Of a stretch of 64,000 nucleotides of DNA, positions 63,001-64,000 are shown in pieces. The position numbers and the translations under genes were made by a program. Positions within the stretch are counted from its first letter, which is position 1. Every line of letters starts with the position of its first letter. Under the pieces are notes generated by a model. That model had not been told where the DNA came from. It did not search any database and saw only the letters and a list, made by a program, of their open reading frames with translations. The stretch spans positions 850,501 to 914,500 of the forward strand of contig NZ_CP136684.1 of assembly GCF_032921865.1 (NCBI RefSeq), in the 5' to 3' direction. This DNA comes from Thalassospira lucentensis. GTDB taxonomy: Bacteria; Pseudomonadota; Alphaproteobacteria; Rhodospirillales; Thalassospiraceae.

Positions 63001-63744
63001 ATGAAACAGCTTCGCCCCCTTATCATCATGCTTGCAACCGCGTTTTTCGGTGGTTTTTCGACCGCATATGCAGCCGAATCCACTTCACCCCGCGCCGTGA
63101 TCGAGCTTTACACATCCGAAGGATGCAATTCCTGCCCCCCGGCGGATCGCGTCCTTTACGAATTAAATCAGGAACGTAGCGACCTTCTCGCACTGTCCTT
63201 CCATGTCGATTACTGGAACTATCTTGGTTGGGAAGACCCGTTTTCCAGTGCCGCCAATACGGAACGCCAACGTGATTATGCCGGTCGCATGCGCGAACGT
63301 TATGTCTATACCCCGCAGGTCGTGATCAATGGTGATCATGTCGTGCGGGCCACCGCCAAAAACCAAATCGTCACCACCAGCGATGAAACCACCCCGCTTC
63401 GGCAATGGGCGGAACTGGCCCTGCAATCGGATAACCGTGCCACGCCCGCCAATGGCAAATTGAAACTCGGCATGGTCGATACCCCACCCGCCGGTCAATC
63501 CTACCAGCTTTGGCTGATCGGCTTTGATCGCGAACATGAACGCGATGTCCGGTCTGGCGAAAATGCCGGTCGGCGTCTGGTTCACGCCAATGTCGTGCGC
63601 GAAATGATCGATCTCGGTCAGTGGGATGGCACGCAGCGCGAACTTGATTTCGCCCTGAGCCAGCCTTGTGACGGTGGTGTTGTGGTTCTTGTTCAGGAAG
63701 GCCGCGGCGGCCCGGTTCGAAGCGCTTCGGTCATCCGCTTCTGA
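63001..63744 (+). CDS. DUF1223 thioredoxin-fold exported protein
   Basis: A 247-residue secreted protein. Signal peptide ~1-25 (ends YAA-ESTS). The mature domain opens VIELYTSEGCNSCPPADRVL, where the CNSC motif resembles a thioredoxin-like active pair but is not a canonical CxxC of Trx. YWNYLGWEDPFSS and YTPQVVING follow; the DUF1223 family is placed in the thioredoxin-like clan and is often next to acnA in alphaproteobacteria. The role is unknown, perhaps thiol chemistry in the periplasm. No strong ribosome site is visible. It ends at a 14-bp hairpin. Confidence 0.85.
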   Translation: MKQLRPLIIMLATAFFGGFSTAYAAESTSPRAVIELYTSEGCNSCPPADRVLYELNQERSDLLALSFHVDYWNYLGWEDPFSSAANTERQRDYAGRMRERYVYTPQVVINGDHVVRATAKNQIVTTSDETTPLRQWAELALQSDNRATPANGKLKLGMVDTPPAGQSYQLWLIGFDREHERDVRSGENAGRRLVHANVVREMIDLGQWDGTQRELDFALSQPCDGGVVVLVQEGRGGPVRSASVIRF

Positions 63745-63758
63745 TTATCTGTCCTTCT

Positions 63759-63806
63759 GCCAAACGCCGCAGCCGGTTTTTGATCGCTGCGGCGTTTGGC
63801 GTTTCT
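63759..63806 (+). terminator. Intrinsic terminator of the DUF1223 gene
   Basis: A perfect 14-bp stem, GCCAAACGCCGCAG (63759-63772) with CTGCGGCGTTTGGC (63787-63800), is followed by GTTTCTTT. Confidence 0.9.
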
Positions 63807-63924
63807 TTGGATTGATTTGAAACAATGTCATCACATCCAATGTCGGATAAAGCATGATTAATCACCCCGGACGCGTTATAGAAAACGCATATCCGGCATG
63901 AATTCCGACAGTCAAACGAGTTAG

Positions 63925-64000
63925 ATGACAGTTTTTACCGGTTCTGATCTGACCTGTCTGCGTGGCGAACGTCTGGTCTTTGGCGATCTTTCCTTTGGCG
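63925..64000 (+). CDS. ccmA: Haem exporter ATP-binding protein CcmA, N-terminal fragment (3' end outside window)
   Basis: Only 25 codons are in the window. They read MTVFTGSDLTCLRGERLVFG then DLSF. The LRGERLVF stretch is the conserved opening of CcmA, the ATPase of the CcmABCD haem-release complex for cytochrome c maturation, and acnA-DUF1223-ccm neighbourhoods are common in alphaproteobacteria. Walker motifs lie beyond the window edge. Confidence 0.75.
   Translation, partial: MTVFTGSDLTCLRGERLVFGDLSFG

Noticed and set aside
1-64000. CRISPR arrays, transposases, prophage genes
   Set aside because: No regularly spaced repeats, no transposase or phage motifs, no large composition shifts were seen.

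Overview
The window looks like a chromosomal segment of a free-living alphaproteobacterium, most likely Rhodospirillales and close to Thalassospira. This is inferred from gene content, since no marker gene such as 16S is present: a GcrA cell-cycle regulator, CarD with a 7Fe ferredoxin, a glutarate/glutaryl-CoA module, a Mrp (Pha-type) antiporter with fused A and B subunits, lone DUF1223, and the start of ccmA near acnA. Base composition and codon use look even throughout. I see no prophage, insertion sequence, CRISPR array or integrase, so this is core chromosome rather than an island.

Layout. 1-5 kb: the end of an EAL protein, a 40-residue membrane peptide, a lone ACT protein, a Nudix hydrolase, a hypothetical protein, a degenerate B12-domain-like protein, an NnrU-family protein and gcrA. 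5-10 kb: a periplasmic cyclic-nucleotide phosphodiesterase/nucleotidase, then an MFS exporter divergent from an AraC regulator and a GFA-fold protein. 10-16 kb: an EamA transporter, a PanE-like reductase, then a glutarate catabolism group (CaiB-type CoA-transferase and GcdH) divergent from a LysR regulator. 15.6-18.2 kb: an unrecognised two-gene operon. 18.5-26.7 kb: homogentisate dioxygenase, a second GFA protein, tRNA-Arg(CCT), a PagL-like lipid A deacylase, proline iminopeptidase, a nuclease-like protein, an M48 lipoprotein protease, a phosphatase-fold pseudoenzyme, CarD and FdxA.

27-32.2 kb is a signalling operon: a membrane PAS-GGDEF-EAL protein, a single-domain receiver, a CheC-type phosphatase and a PAS histidine kinase. 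Together they can form a phosphorelay with its own dephosphorylating enzyme, linked to c-di-GMP. A MerR regulator follows, with a perfect operator-like palindrome. 32.6-39 kb: housekeeping and regulatory genes (DUF454, ArfB, TetR, acyl-ACP thioesterase, aldehyde dehydrogenase with divergent LysR, RNase HII, GNAT). 39.1-45.1 kb: the Mrp antiporter operon, all on the minus strand in the order AB-C-D-E-F-G. 46.6-55.0 kb: a complete LivGHMF-type ABC importer interleaved with two acyl-adenylating enzymes, which suggests uptake coupled to CoA activation of a carboxylic acid.

55-64 kb: an 800-base gene-free leader, the aconitase gene acnA, a CBS-PAS-GGDEF-EAL protein, an NSS-family sodium symporter, a DUF1223 protein and the first codons of ccmA. 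Three separate EAL-domain proteins in 64 kb point to a c-di-GMP-rich lifestyle. Aromatic and lysine catabolism (HmgA, GcdH), sodium/pH homeostasis (Mrp, NSS) and several transporters fit a marine or sediment heterotroph.
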